Source of the DNA: Gymnothorax reevesii
Lineage: Eukaryota > Chordata > Actinopteri > Anguilliformes > Muraenidae
Direction of reading: 5' to 3'
Length of the DNA: 64,000 nucleotides
NCBI GenBank assembly: GCA_029721435.1
Contig: CM056574.1
Coordinates: 75,497,501-75,561,500 of the forward strand
In this document: positions 1 through 12,646 of the stretch, piece after piece
How positions within the stretch are numbered: position 1 is the first letter of the stretch
Layout of the letters: every line of letters starts with the position of its first letter
The notes under the pieces: generated by a model
Databases searched by the model: none
Told to the model about the DNA's origin: nothing
What the model saw: only the letters and a program-made list of their open reading frames with translations
Position numbers and translations under genes: made by a program

Positions 1-618
1 TTTCTCATGTGCCTGCTGCTTTAAGTCCCTCACTTTGGTTTGTTGCTTTAAAAATATATCATCTATAGTGCATGTAATACTGTCAGCTTCCATCAAGGCA
101 GTCTGCATTTCCCCTCTGTATAACACTCTCTAACCTCCCTGCCCCCCAAGTCCCTTGTTTAATTAAATCAGTGGTACAAAGAACAAAGAAATATCTTTGT
201 TTTTTAGAGCTTCCTTTAAACCAGTTGTGTGAGCAACTTTAAATTTTGCATGCTTCATAATGGTTGAGGTTGCCACGAAAACCTGTAAGAAAAAAGTGTT
301 AGTTCAAACAAGATAGCCGATATCAGCCAATTGAATTTCATAAGCTCTTTCATAACTCACTTTAACTGTCATCAATCATAAAACTTTGTACTACTATTAA
401 GGATCTGTAAATAAGACAGTTTCAATACAAAATACTTTGATTGGCCAAATGGTGGTGCTCTAGAGAGGTAGAACATATATGATTACAACTAGCTAATATA
501 TGGCCCTGTAGTAAGAAAAATAAAGTAAAATTGCATATTTATTTTCAACCATTTAACTCAAAGGTTCGAATTTTGCAGATTGCATCTCTGTATGAGGATC
601 AATGAACAAAATTAATCT
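1..618. other. No gene recognised (AT-rich DNA)
   Basis: AT-rich sequence with no convincing open reading frame, splice-flanked exon or terminal repeat that I can identify. If the upstream sacs exons lie before this window, this would be intron sequence; otherwise it is intergenic. Both are inference. Confidence 0.4.
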
Positions 619-622
619 TTAA

Positions 623-848
623 CTCATTCCGTATGGAATACTTTTATCTAAAATTGTTGCGTTAGCACGGAATACTTTTCCTGAAAATTACACAGTATAC
701 AGTATTGAAGTACAGGTGGCCCAACACCGCGATTGTCAACTGATTTTGTGTTTTCATTGGACTGCACATGTGCCGCTGGCACCGGCTTGCCGTAAGAAAA
801 TGGTAGAATTTGCCGTGCCATTGGCAGCGGCTTGCTGTAGGGAATGAG
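623..848. mobile_element. piggyBac-type MITE, TTAA target duplication
   Basis: A 226-bp non-coding element lies between two TTAA tetranucleotides (619-622 and 849-852). Its ends are short inverted repeats: CTCATTCC on the left and GGAATGAG on the right. TTAA duplication with short terminal inverted repeats is the signature of piggyBac-class transposons. There is no transposase, so it would be a non-autonomous MITE moved in trans. The inverted match is only about 8 bp, so the assignment rests mainly on the TTAA flanks. Confidence 0.5.
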
Positions 849-852
849 TTAA

Positions 853-3468
853 ATATCTAGCTGCTATTTGTCAATCAGGTAACAGGTGCTATTTCAAAGA
901 CATGGCAATGACTTATCAACTTTAAATTTTCATGGCAAAGTATACCATGCACAGTTATGTGCCATGAACTGGAAATTGTTTGAAAAACTTGCACAATTTG
1001 TGTTTTTACTGCTTCAAAACTGATGATGACTTCAAATTGTAGTTGTAGTTATGTTTGTAATTTGTGCAGGAAAAAAAAACCAAACGGTGTCTTCATTGTC
1101 CCAATTTTGAACCCAAGCATAACATATACAACTACTTGTGAGTTTACATAGTACCAAAGCCTGAAACAAACCAAGTGAGCTACAGTGCCCTTGCCAATAT
1201 TTTGAAATTATTGCTTTGTGTATTACCATTCCCTTTGCGTTCCCACTCCCACCTGTTTCCTACTAGTAATTGCTACTTGCATATACATTCCTTGTTGGTG
1301 TTCCCTCCTCGCTAGATTTTGTTTGTTTACTGTGTCCCAACCTGCTCTGCTTAACGCTTCTCACCCTCTTTCTTGAGTATTTAAGAAAGCAAGTATCCAT
1401 TGCTGGATGGCGTAGTCAGGCAAGTTATTGAGAAAGGAACATAAAAGAAGGCAAACTAGTCAACTAAGGCAAATACTCTTTTGGGTGGCCAAGACCAAAA
1501 TAACAAACATAATTCTCCACTATCTTGACAAATTAAAAGCCTCAACTAATTAAACAAACATCACAATCCTCAAATCCTTATCAGCCAGCAGCGTGGCTTG
1601 ATCATGAAGTTTCCAGGTGCAAACATAATTATGGGCCCCTTGCTCCAATATTTCACACTCACCAGTACTATGTTGATAGATACACAAAAATTAAAAATAA
1701 TTTGTTGGGAAGGCTGTGTGTTAATGTAAAACCAGAGAAAAATCTAAGCCAAGAGCACATTTGAAGTTCCACGATGCTTCTATATTCAGAATCATGGACA
1801 GCGTAATAATGGATCAGGATGCAAAATCAAGGAAAGCATAAAACAGTCTAAACACCCTATTTTATCTGCACTTAATAACCAATAGCCTATCATATTATAT
1901 AGACAATACTTACGGTTATAAGCAATATCTTGACAGAAACACAAGCAACACCGCTAATGACCCAGTGAAGCGTATATTTCGTTTAATAAATACACGGCAA
2001 CAAAACTGAAAAGATCAGATTCTCATTAGCTGCTCTATCTTATTCCAACCTGTGACATTTCAAAGTACTCAGCCAGTTTTCCTCAGTGTTGCCTAGAATT
2101 TTACATTTAAGCTCAGCTTCTGATGTGTCAGTAGCCTCCAACAATCCCAAAAAAATCACTCTATGATGGTCAGATCTGTGGCGATGTTCTGTGCATCTCT
2201 GATCACTCTCACATAGCGCTGGACCTGACCGAACTGGCCCATTTTGTGTGGAGTCCATAATTGTTGAAAAAAAATAGCATTTGAGAACAGGGTTGTGCAG
2301 TGACAACATTTCAGATAAACTGAGAAAATTTCTACAGTTGGCATACCCCAGCTTTTCACGGTGCCCTCTGAACCCCTAATTGCACGAAGCTAGCGTGAGT
2401 CAGGTTATCCATGCGCTCCAACACCTGTTGCCTGAAATTCACTGTGGTATGCACGCCTCTCTTAATTTCTGAGTAATTTTTTTCTGTCATTGAGCTTCCA
2501 TTGTTAACATACCAAAATGCAGGCATGTGAATCTGTGATGACTCGTGATGTGCTAATTTTGATGCAAGATGATGGCCCCTACCCCAATCACCCATGCATC
2601 AAATGCCAGCAAGTCTCTCAATATGCACAGTCTAGCTTGACTAAATAACATAGCCATGTGCACTGTAACTTGATTTCAGCTTTGATTGTGGTGGCAATAT
2701 GCCTTGGGAAAGAACATCATCTTTCACCTTAACTTGGGAATGGGTCTGCCTTCATTCTTCTTCGGTAGCCTGCCTGCTCTTCCCTGGGGTACCCTCCTCA
2801 GTCAAAGTTGCCCCTGGCATGAAGAAACAATATGGCCTTGGCTCACTTGACCTGTCGTTTTCTTGCTTGCAACGGCTGCGCTTGAGCTGCACTTGAAAAA
2901 TGTCTCCAATTTCAATAATTTTACAACCTCTTTTTAATGCCCTTGTTATGGCCCCAATTTGTTATGACATAGGACAGCAAGGGATGACAGACAAAATTTC
3001 AAAACTCAATGAGATTTTTATTAAACAAAGACTAACACTAACCTACAATCTACTCTACTGATCAAGATTGATAAATACAAGAAGAAAAATATTTACAGTC
3101 CCTTGAGATGGGGTTGCTTGGCGATATTCTGGGTGAGGAAAATGCTCCAACACAGGCAAAAATCCACAAAAAGCTTCACAGGTCTCAAAGTGTGACAGGT
3201 TTTGTCAAATGTATCCTTCTCTTTGCAATTTCTCCAACTATTTTACTCTCTCAATTTTCCTCTTTATATACTCTTTTGCAGACCCCTCCCACCTTTTAGA
3301 CTTTTTTTAATTCTCTGGGACTTTAATTCTCTGGCCCAAACCTCGCTCCAGTCTGGGATTAAGAAAGAAAAGGTCAATACTGCCCAAGTATTGGTCAATT
3401 CTTTTCACATTACACTCCGACCTCAAACCTTTTTGTTTTGTTGCCCTCTGACATGAACACTGCTCAAT
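853..3468. other. No gene recognised
   Basis: Mostly AT-rich DNA. Minus-strand frames at 2040-2595 are open in short blocks in different frames, which could be a decayed coding relic, but no domain was recognised. Around 2950-3110 there is an LTR-like or retroposon-like stretch (AATGAG followed by TTTTTATTAAAC) without identifiable ends. Nothing here can be supported as a functional gene. Confidence 0.35.
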
Positions 3469-4005
3469 GGAGGTTAATGATTTTTGATGGTGCGAATAAT
3501 CATGCATAGGGGATGATGCCTTTCGATTTTCAGCTTGCTCCGCCAGCCAATATGGCCGCCACGCTAGGCAACTAGAAATCCTTTGTCGCCCTCTAGCGTG
3601 AATATCTCTTAACAGAGGTTTATGATTTTTGGTGGGATGAATGGTCATATATAGGGGATGCTGCCTTTCTATTTTGAGCTCACTCTGCCAAACAGCATGG
3701 CCGCCACAGCAGCCATCTTGAATCCTTTGTCACGCTGTAACTTGAACACCTCTCGACGGAGGTTTATGATTTTTGGTGGGGTGAATGGTCATACATAGGG
3801 GATGATGCCTATCGGTTTTCATCTTGCTCTGCCAACCAATATGGCCGCCACCGCAGGCATCTTGAAATCCTTTGTTGCGCTGTAATGTCAATACCACTTG
3901 ATGGAGGTTTATGATTTTTGGTGGGGTGAATGGTCATACATAGGGGATGATGCCTAGAGATTTTCAGCTCACTCTGCCCACCAATATGGCTGCCATGCAG
4001 CCAAT
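3469..4005. repeat. Tandem repeat, ~145-bp unit, four copies
   Basis: Four consecutive units begin with a variant of GGAGGTTTATGATTTTTGG, at about 3469, 3614, 3760 and 3904, giving periods of 144-146 bp. Each unit has the same order of blocks: that opening, then GGGGATGATGCCT, then GCTC..CTCTGCCAACCA, then ATGGCCGCCA. The first three continue into CATCTTGAAATCCTTTG-like sequence and a variable junction. The second to fourth units are closer to each other than to the first. The units contain YY1-like sequence (GCCATCTTG, the complement of CAAGATGGC). The array ends at the border of the CR1 LINE fragment. No coding content. Confidence 0.85.
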
Positions 4006-4198
4006 TGCAGAGGGGGCAAAAACTAACGCTAAGCGCTTCTTTCAGTACTATAGCAGAAGAAGGAAAGTCAAACAGGAGGTTAAGAGCATAAAGAATTAAA
4101 ATGTATCGCTGCTATATGATAACACGGATGTTGCGGATGCCTTTATCAGTTACTTTGAGAATTTTACCTCAGAGGGGGTCTTTATTTGGCCAGAGGGC

Positions 4199-4648
4199 AT
4201 GTTAAATGCTCAAGATTACTATGCGGAAATTGAGGTTTGGGATAACGAAGTATCAGACAAGTTGCATAAATTAAAGCCACATAAGGTGGTGGGTCCTGAT
4301 GGCTTATATCCTAGAGTGCTCAGGGAACTTGGTAAGATCATCTTTAGGCCGCTATCCGCCATCTTCAGATGGTCTTTAGAAACGGAAGAAATACCAAATG
4401 ATTGGAAACAGGGCAATATAATGCTAGTATATGAGAAAGGGGACTGTACCGAGCCAGGAAATTACAGGCCAGTCAGTTTAACTTGCATTGCGTGCAAGGT
4501 ATTGGAATCAATCATAAAAGATGAGCTGGACTTATTTCTTGAACGTAACAGTATCTTGAGGGATAGCCAACATGGTTTCTGTAAGGGAAGGTCATGTCTG
4601 ACAAACCCTCTGGAATTTTTTGAAGAGGCCACTAAGACTTTTGACTAG
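4199..4648 (+). pseudogene. CR1-like reverse transcriptase fragment (fingers/N-terminal part)
   Basis: A 149-residue open stretch of LINE ORF2. Recognisable blocks are KPHKVVGPDGLYPRVLRE, IPNDWKQGNI, GNYRPVSLTC and SQHGFCKG, in the order found in CR1 reverse transcriptases. The reading frame runs upstream beyond the methionine with a stop near 4100. It ends at a stop at 4646-4648. The next conserved block (DFQKAFDTVP, about 4675-4705) continues in a shifted frame, showing an indel. A relic of a retroelement enzyme, not a host gene. Confidence 0.85.
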
Positions 4649-4850
4649 AGCAGGGGTTATGACATCATATATTTGGATTTTCAGAAAGCATTTGATACAG
4701 TACCGCATAAGAGACTAATTTTTAAAATGAGTTACAGGAGGTATACTGAAGTGGATTCAAAACTGGTTACAGGACAGAACGCAAAGAGTTGTGGTCAGTG
4801 GTATCTAACCTGAGCTAGATGTGGTGGGGAGTGGTGTACCCCAGTGATCG

Positions 4851-5447
4851 GTGTTGGGACCCCTGCTGTTCCTCATCTACATTAATGACCTTGGTAGGAA
4901 TATTGAGAGCAGATTGGTTAAATTTGCAGATGATGCTAAATTTGGGGGTTTGGTAAATAGTTTAGGGTCCACTAAAGTGATTGAGGATGATTTGGATAGA
5001 ATCCAGAATTGGGCAGAAATGTGGCAAATTAAATTTAATGTAGCAAAATGTAAAGTTCTACATGTAGGTAATAAAAACATTAGACGGGATTACTTCATGG
5101 GAGGTTTAAAACTGGAATTTGTTGCACACAAGAAAGATCTGAGAGTGATTGTTGACCAAACCCTTACAGGCTCTAGCCATTGTGCCATAACAGTTAAAAA
5201 AGCCAATAGGATGCTGGGATACATAGCCAAAAGTATTTTGTATAAATCTAAGGAGGTGATGCTTCTTTTGTACAACACATTCGTCAGACCACGTCTGGAG
5301 TATTGTGTAATGTTCTTGGGACCATACTTTAGGAAAGCTATAGAGGGTCTAGAGAAAGTTCAGAGAAGAGCTACGAAGCTTATTTCAGGTATGAAAGACG
5401 ACAGCTACTTGAAGAGGCTGAAGATCCATAATCTCTTTAGTCTTTAG
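4851..5447 (+). pseudogene. CR1-like reverse transcriptase fragment (catalytic and thumb part)
   Basis: A 198-residue open stretch that continues the same LINE ORF2. It starts at LGPLLFLIYINDL and contains the catalytic box as KFADDAKFGG (FADD in place of the commoner YADD). Further on are KCKVLHVGN and YCVMFLGPYF, followed by VQRRATKLI near the C-terminus. These blocks and spacing are those of CR1 ORF2 C-termini. The preceding ~200 bases hold frameshifted coding sequence, so the two open parts cannot form one protein. Confidence 0.85.
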
Positions 5448-5829
5448 GAAAAGGAGACTCAGGGGAGATTTGATTGAGGTCTTTAAATAAGTTAAAGGGA
5501 TTAACAAAGTGAATTATGTAGGATTCCTTCGACCAAGTGTTGTGAGTAGAACTCGGGTCACAAATGGAAGTTGACCAAAGATAAATTTAGCACTGATATT
5601 CGGAAATATTTCTTCACCCAAAGAGTAATTCCAATGTGGACTAGCTTGCCTGACCATATTCTTGAGGCAGAGACTTTGGGGGTTTTCAAGAGCAGGCTTG
5701 ACTGAAAGCTAGATTCCATTGAGTCTTGGAGCATCTGAAGGGATATATTCACAACTGTATAAAGAAACTGGCGAGCGTGGTTGGGCTGAATGGCTTGTTC
5801 TTGCCGTTCATGTTATATTATGGAATGTT

Positions 5830-8230
5830 ATGTTAAAATCAAAAGAGAATATGTAAAATTTTGTAAGGCAGAAATGAGACCTTTCATTTATGCTGTGTTC
5901 CATGATCTTCATTAATGCTGATTCAGTAACCTATTCACTGATTTTTAAACCATGACAAAAATCCCCAAGGTATTGCCTTTATTATGATGCAAAGATTATT
6001 CAAATGGACCAAATATTTGCAGAGAAACTCATTTTATTTTGGGCATGTTATTTTCGTGCCAGAGGCTCGGTGCTTTAAGAGGTTAACCTCGATGGTGACC
6101 TGAAGCAACCTAGTTTCATGCACTGTCCGATTCTCCGTTGGGTTCCCCCTGATTTTAACTGTGTGCCTCTTTTTGACCTCAGCAAAACAGTGCTTCTTTA
6201 ACTCTCCTGGTTTATCCTTTGGAAGGAAACTGGGCTTAAGTGAATCATGCAGTTTTCAGTGGGCTTCAGGGATCTCTGTTTTCGGTTTTGCCATTTCCTG
6301 GTTTGCCCACTGTCTTTGGGACAGACATTATTTAAAGAACAAGTCAAGAAAAAGATGAATACCTTTTCACAGTGTGAAATTTAGTTTAGGCCAAATAAAA
6401 AAAAAATTGGTGGGTTTCCAGTTGCCCGACCTGACCTACTTCATGAGGGACGACCCCAAACATTTATCCATGTCATCAATATAAAATAAAAAAGAAATGA
6501 ACCCAACCCCTGATGTCTGGCGCGACATCATTGATTGCTCTCATAGCTTTTTTTTCTTGTTTTCTGGTATAGTTGTTTTGTCCTCCGCTGGTTTTTTGCA
6601 GCAGCACTCCATGCAAAGTTCCCTGCAGAATCCCACTGAATGTTTGTGAGCATCTTCCCTATTTGCCTGTAGTTCGTGAGTCGAGAATTCACGATAAATC
6701 TTAACCAGTCAAAATTAGAAAAAGGGTTCAAAACTGCTTTGCCAAATTTGCCCATTGCATGATGGTACGCGCTCGGCATTTTGAGATCAAAGTGGGATCT
6801 TGCTGTTGCAGATGAGATGAGCGCTTGCTACAGTGTTAAAATTATTAGCAATTCAGTCAAGCCTTATGAGAGCTCGATTACACCAGAGGTTATGCTTGCA
6901 AGGTCTTTTTGTGTTTCTGGCCTGAAGTGTACTGCACCGAAGATACTTGCACATACTGCACCTTCATTTCACGTTCACATTAGCCAGCAGGCTGGCTGCG
7001 GACCTGCAGGATAGCTGTAGCATGGTAAACCATGGATTTATTAGGCTTTGATTGAATCGTTATTAGTTTACAAGTGCAAGACTGCATAGTTGACACAGAA
7101 GCAGATAGATGCAGTTCTGCAATTTTTGCAGCTATGGATTGCCCAACTTCATATGATGCGGGGCATGATTGCTACCAACAAAATATGACACGACTTCACT
7201 GATTTCACTGAACTTTCATCAGCTCAAGTATATCTGCTAATGTGCAAAGCGAGACAGCAATACCCCACTTCTGTCCGATAGTACCTAGTGTGTATGCCAT
7301 CATGTAAACATGTGAGAACTGCAAGGTTTTGGGAGAAACAGTATTGTTCAGAGACCATATGGCTAATGTCACAAAGAGAAATGATTTGGCTTGCCAAAAT
7401 AAAAACACTGTCACTTCATAGTTTGGTTTTTTTCATTAAAGTTGAAGTTACATTTCAGTCAGGGATTGTTGTTTTTAAATGTTTTTTTGTTGCTAGTTTA
7501 ATTGGATCAACCTGGAGTTGGAACTGCTGTCTATGTGATGGAACATATTTGGACACCAAGTGCTCACTGATTCCTGTATTCCTACACTAAGTGATGCAAA
7601 CTATGTCACAGACAAAAATTACAGTATTCTTTAGGACATAGTTGTCTCAGTCTAGCTCGGTACCGTTCAAATGTACAGCTAGTACAGTATCTTTAAAACC
7701 TTTTATGACAACTTTTATTGTTCTTTCAGTCTATTAATGTTTTGTACTAGTTTGACAGTTGTTGCATATTTATATGTTGCATGTAGCAGGCACCAAAATC
7801 ATGTACTGGTAGCATGTCTATCTCAGTTTTGGTATATGCCTTACATATTGCAATAACGGAGAAAAAGAAAAAAAAGACCTATCACCTGGCTACTCAAAAA
7901 ATTTTACCAAAAAATCTTTCAGCAAAAAAAAGAAGAAAAAGCCTACCTACCCTACCAAATCAGTGTAATAGGAAACACACCTACTGGTTTATTTGGCCTG
8001 ATACAGAATCTGGTAATTGCATGTAAGCAACCTTAGTCACAGCTAGTGCAGAGCTTTTTCTCACTTCTTATTGTGTTTTAGAGTGCGCAAAAAAGTCAGT
8101 GTGTTAGGATATGCGCAGGTCCTGGCTGGGATTCAGCATAATGGGGCGCTAATACAAAACGCGTGTTTGCCAGTTTCAGTCAAGCACAGTACCATTTCTT
8201 CACACCCAGTGCCCTCAGATAACTGCAATA
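5830..8230. other. No gene recognised
   Basis: About 2.4 kb of AT-rich sequence with only short chance open frames. A minus-strand frame at 6528-6779 is open for 83 codons but has no motif I can name. An A-rich tract lies near 7860-7940. No terminal repeats or target duplications were identified. Confidence 0.4.
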
Positions 8231-8234
8231 ATTA

Positions 8235-10100
8235 GGGCCCGAGCGACGAAGTCAAAGTTACGAGGAACCTTTTGTTTTTGTAGAGATTATTATTATACTT
8301 CCGCGGCTTTGCGACCCGTTTTGAGGCCTTTCCCACGGTGCGAGCCGCACCAAATTTAACACAGACCTCAAGTCTGGCGAAACTCAACATTTTCTGGAGT
8401 GACTGGGCGTGGGCGTGGTCAGGGGGCTCAAAAGCGCCCCCAAACGTAGGGCCGTTTTTGGGCATATTTCGTCGGAGGTGCACAAAATTCGGTGACATCA
8501 TAGGTCCGTTAGGTACGATGTCATGAGATTTTTTTAAAAATTTTTTGCCCAACAGGAAGTCAGCCGTGGACCGTTTCCTGCGGAAATTTTCAATATGCGA
8601 TTGCAGTTTTCAGGCCTTTAGGATGTGCGAAAACCTACAAAACTTTGCACATATGTGTAAATCCCAATGCAATTTCATATATATCACAGCTGGCCACGGG
8701 CGTGGCAGATCAGCTCTGTAGCACCCCTTAATGCATTTTATGGTATTACAGATGGAGGATAGCTTGTAGGCGCATGATACATGGCAGATATGTTGTAAGG
8801 TACGGTACTTGACTTTTGAGGGGGGTTGCGGGCATGGGCGTGGCAAATTGGCTGAATGGCGCCCCCTAGGCACTGCCAATAGTGTTTCAATGAAGCAGCC
8901 CCCACGTACTGTTTCACTTACAAGTATGAAAATCACCAGTCACCTGTAGGGCATCAAGACGTACAAAAAAGCCTCTTGGAGCAATATCGTAAAACCAATA
9001 GTAAGTCAGCCATTTTGAATTTTATGGTCATGTTGGGGCAATTTGCAGGTGTCGTATTTTAACGAACTCCTCCCGGACATTTAATGCGATCGACTTCAAA
9101 TTCGGTCTGTGCCTTCATAAGACCTGTGAGAGCAAAAGTTTTGTAAGACGCATACTACAGTCTTGGGCATGGCCGTGGGGGCGTGGCAAACTTTGATGTT
9201 TGCCATAAGACATATGTTGTTATAACTCGGCCATACATAATCGTATCCGCCCGAAACTTCCCACATATGATGACAGTCGCACCCTGAAGATGTCTGTATG
9301 TCAGCATTTGTTAGAAGTCACAGCGCCACCTGCTGGCGACAGGAAATGGCATGTTTTACAGCTTTGATGTGCACTTCCAAGATATGAATGCAGATTTCCT
9401 AGACGGTTCATCATATCTTCTTCAAAATTGGGGATATTAGCCTTAAGGCTTTGCAGATGAAGTGCTGCGAATATTGTGTGCTTTCGTCAAACAATGCGGC
9501 CGTGGCGGCCCATCAAATTTTAGGTGGCGCCATGATAGAGAAGGTGATGAAGTGGATGAAAAAAAAATTCCCAAAATTCACCAGAAAGTACAAATGAGCT
9601 GAAAATTTGACAAGTAAACAAGCAGACTGAGGCGAAACTTTCGTTTACTGCAACCTATACTGTGTTTTGAAGTCCGTCACTCTACATTTTTCAATATATA
9701 TAGGCAGTCATAACATAATAATATTTCCAAAAGTTTAGATTCAAATTATATTAAACTTGGTAATAATGTTCCCTGTGTTGTGTTGATGTAGTGTACCAAA
9801 CGGCGTTTGATTCTGTAAAACAGTTCATGAGATATGACAGTGAGTGCTGCAGCAGCAGTCATTGTGTGATTTGAGCTGCTTGGTCTCAGGGCAGGTAGGG
9901 GAGGGGTGTTTGGCATGTCATAATGGTATCATAGCGCCCTCCAGAAAATTTTTGCACTCCCCTCAGGAAACCACATTGTACGCGGTCCCGCAGTGTCCAA
10001 TGGCTCTGAATGGACACCTGCACCCATCAAGATCTTACCGCCACCCCAACGTGCACGAGGGGTGCGAGGGCCCTTTCAACGCTGCTTGCAGCTTTAATTT
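8235..10100. repeat. Fish-type non-coding interspersed repeat with GGGCCC-containing ends
   Basis: The stretch starts AGGGCCCGAGCGACGAAG and ends GAGGGCCCTTTCAACGC followed by TGCTTGCAGCTTTAAT. In between it is GC-richer than its surroundings and repeats phrases of the kind GGGCGTGGCAAA, GGCGTGGCAGATC and GGCGCCCCCT (for example near 8690, 8830, 9180, 9530). I associate this opening and ending with an abundant non-coding repeat of teleost genomes, but cannot name its class. Both strands have only short open frames. The boundaries are approximate. Confidence 0.5.
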
Positions 10101-10550
10101 TATTTATTGTGGTTCATAGTCCCACTCATATAATGCTTGCATTTATTTTGATTTCTTCTTGATATTGCATCTGATGTGAAATTAATTCAATTCCAGTGCA
10201 GAAATTCCTCTGGGGCTGTTCAGGTAAGCACCTAGAGCTGATTTGTTTGGCCCTGTGTGTGCTACTTTCATTAACCCAGACTAGTGTTCATAATGCACAG
10301 TGTTCATGTGAAATCTAAAATTGCATTTAAATTCAGCTTATTTTGCTCTGAGAATAAATTCAAGAGACAAAAAGAGAATGGTTTTTCTTGAAATACTGAT
10401 TCGCTTTACCATGGCTAGCCGCATTTTCGTAGGTGCCATGAATTAAGTTTTTGCTTAACATGAAGGCAAAATCTGATGTATTGTAAGTCAATGCATGAAT
10501 GCACTGAGTGGATTTGCTCTTTGAATTACATGGGGGATGCATGTTGAGCA
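10101..10550. other. No gene recognised
   Basis: AT-rich sequence between the GGGCCC-type repeat and the LTR-like repeat. No open frame, terminal repeat or recognisable element was seen. Confidence 0.4.
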
Positions 10551-10554
10551 TTGA

Positions 10555-12646
10555 GTCTAATGTTATGATTCTGATCTGTCTCGCCATGTTCATGCTCTTA
10601 TTTGCCATGTCTTGTTCTTTTTGCCATGTTTTGATATTATGTTTTATTGGTATTTGAATCATTGCTATGTCTGACTATTCTTTGGTATGTGTATTGTGAT
10701 TTGGTACATCGATTTATTCTTGTATTCTTAGTTTTACTTTTCCATATTTTGCATTTACCCATTCTTCCGGTCCATGTTTTGCTTTCCACCTTGCTTTGCA
10801 CTCGGTCTTCCCGTCTGGTGCCTTGTCTTGTCATTGCTCACAGCCCCAGTACTGCGTGCCACTCTTTCGGGTGATTTATTGGTTTCTGGATTTTAACCCT
10901 CCTTCCATTTTCGTTTACTTGGTAGTACTCACTCTACTTTTCTATTTTTACTAACCAATACGAACAGTTTGTTGTTTTCACTAAGATTACTAATCCAGCT
11001 AACATCGCATATAATACTTACTAACAAGCACTAGGGATTGTATAGCTGCACTTACTAATTGATTAACAAGCTCCCAACACTCGCCCTGTTCTAGTCTCTC
11101 TAATCTTCTCTGCTGCATTTCTGTGGAATCTCCACACCTGTTTGCGCTATCCTTTCTCTCATTATCTATGCACCTTAGAACTCCTGGACTGGAGCCTTTT
11201 GTTTGTCAATAGGATTGTCTCGTGATCCCTGTCCACGTTTTGGCTTTTGCCTATTTTATGTGATTAGGTTCTCCCTTTTGTTCCACCCTTTGTAATTAGT
11301 CTAATTTCCTGCACCTGTGTTCTATGTACTGTTGTGGTTTTCTTCAACATATTGAGGTTCCCCCATCCTCAAGCAATTGGAGAGAGACAGATTCTGAAAA
11401 AGACAATTAGGGTTTATTGTGTCATGTTGATAAATGTAAAGCCGAGTTCCTCCTGCACAAGAAGAACTCCCTCCAAGAACTGCCGTTTTCCAGCTCTGAC
11501 AGTAGCTCTTCTAGCTCTCATTCTCACACTACCATCGGACAGGTAACCTGAGATCCCAGTTAGGTAATCCTTCAGGAATTTGACGCATGGGCATCACAGT
11601 GGAAACTTACAGCCACACCCAGCAAAAGATATACAGACAAAGAATACAGCCAGATGAATATGATAAAAAGAAAAAGATACCAGTTGATGAATTCGATGCA
11701 TATCAAATTATTACCAATGATTCAATTGATTATGTTTTCAGTAGCAACTAATGATTTTGCTGAACAAATATTGATCAAAGCTACAGAAATGAAATACATC
11801 CTCTGATTATGTTTTTTGAATCAACTGAACAGAAGCCTGCTTACTAATCAAAGCTACAGAAGCGCGCTGCTTATGTGTGTGTGCTGCTCATGCACATGTG
11901 AACTGAATTGCTTGTATATGTGTGTCTATCTGTGTGTAAACCGCTTGCATGTGTATTTGTCTGTGTTTGCACTGCAGTATGTGAACTACTTGTATGTATG
12001 TGTGCGTGTGTCTTTTTGCTGCCCACATAATATGGTTATTGATTATGATTATTGATCATTAGTATGAGCAAAGAATGAATAATGATAAAAAATATATAAT
12101 CAGTATTAGTGAATGTAATGAATAATGCTGAAATATAATCTTCAACAGTACCATGTGATCTCCCTGGAGTGTATATTAGGTGTCTCTTCACAGAACTTCC
12201 TAGTCAGAAAGTCTCTCGTGTTTACCTGTGCTGCTCATTATCCGCCTTGTACTCATTGCATTTCTCTTCTGACTGGACTGTCCAACTTTTGATTTTTTGG
12301 CTTGCCCTTCTTGTATTACCATTGCATCTGTGTTTACGAACCCTTTTTGCCCGACTATGATTGTTGTGATTGCAGCGCTGGTAACGGTTTGGATACGCCC
12401 TTTGGTTTTTGATTTTTGCTGCTTCGACAAACCTGTGCCTGTGTACCGAATCAGTTTTGTCTGACTACAATTCTCTGTTTGCTGCCCTGATTACGACCCT
12501 GATTCTGCCCCACTGGATTTTGACTTTTGGATTGTGGACTCCGTACTTTTGCCTTTTGCCATGCGGGGGTTATCTCCCTCGCTAAATAAAATCTCCTCGT
12601 CTGCAATCCTGTGTTCTCGCGATTGCTTCCTGAACAATACCTTACA
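10555..12646 (+). repeat. LTR-like repeat, interrupted copy related to the solo LTR at 16.3-17.5 kb
   Basis: Blocks at 10620-11330 and 12150-12646 resemble the solo LTR at 16342-17486 in the same order. Shared phrases include TCGGGTGATTTATTGG against TTGGGTGATTTAAATG, ACTCCTGGACTGGAGCC against ACTCCTTAACCGGAGCT, TTTGTAATTAGTCTAAT against TTGTAATTAGTCTGAT, and the ending TTCCTGAAC. The 3' part is T-rich with repeated GATTTTTGAC-like motifs and an AATAAA at about 12584, as in the R/U5 part of an LTR. Bases ~11336-12150 do not match and look like a later insertion of unknown type. I could not find a target duplication, so the ends are approximate. Confidence 0.45.

Larger units (their letters stand above)
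4012..5815 (+). mobile_element. CR1-like LINE, 5'-truncated and decayed
   Basis: A non-LTR retrotransposon relic on the plus strand. Translations match the CR1 clade of reverse transcriptases. They begin partway through ORF2, so the endonuclease and any ORF1 are absent. The sequence runs to a short AT-rich tail near 5815 (GGAATGTTATGTTA), as expected for CR1-type 3' ends carrying a short tandem motif. Frameshifts and stops make it non-functional. It begins directly after the 145-bp tandem array. Confidence 0.8.

Noticed and set aside
2040..2595. Three short minus-strand open frames
   Set aside because: They lie in different frames, have no recognisable motif and no splice context; not supported as a gene.
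3469..4005. CRISPR-like array
   Set aside because: The units are ~145-bp contiguous tandem repeats without short repeats and unique spacers, and the genome is eukaryotic.
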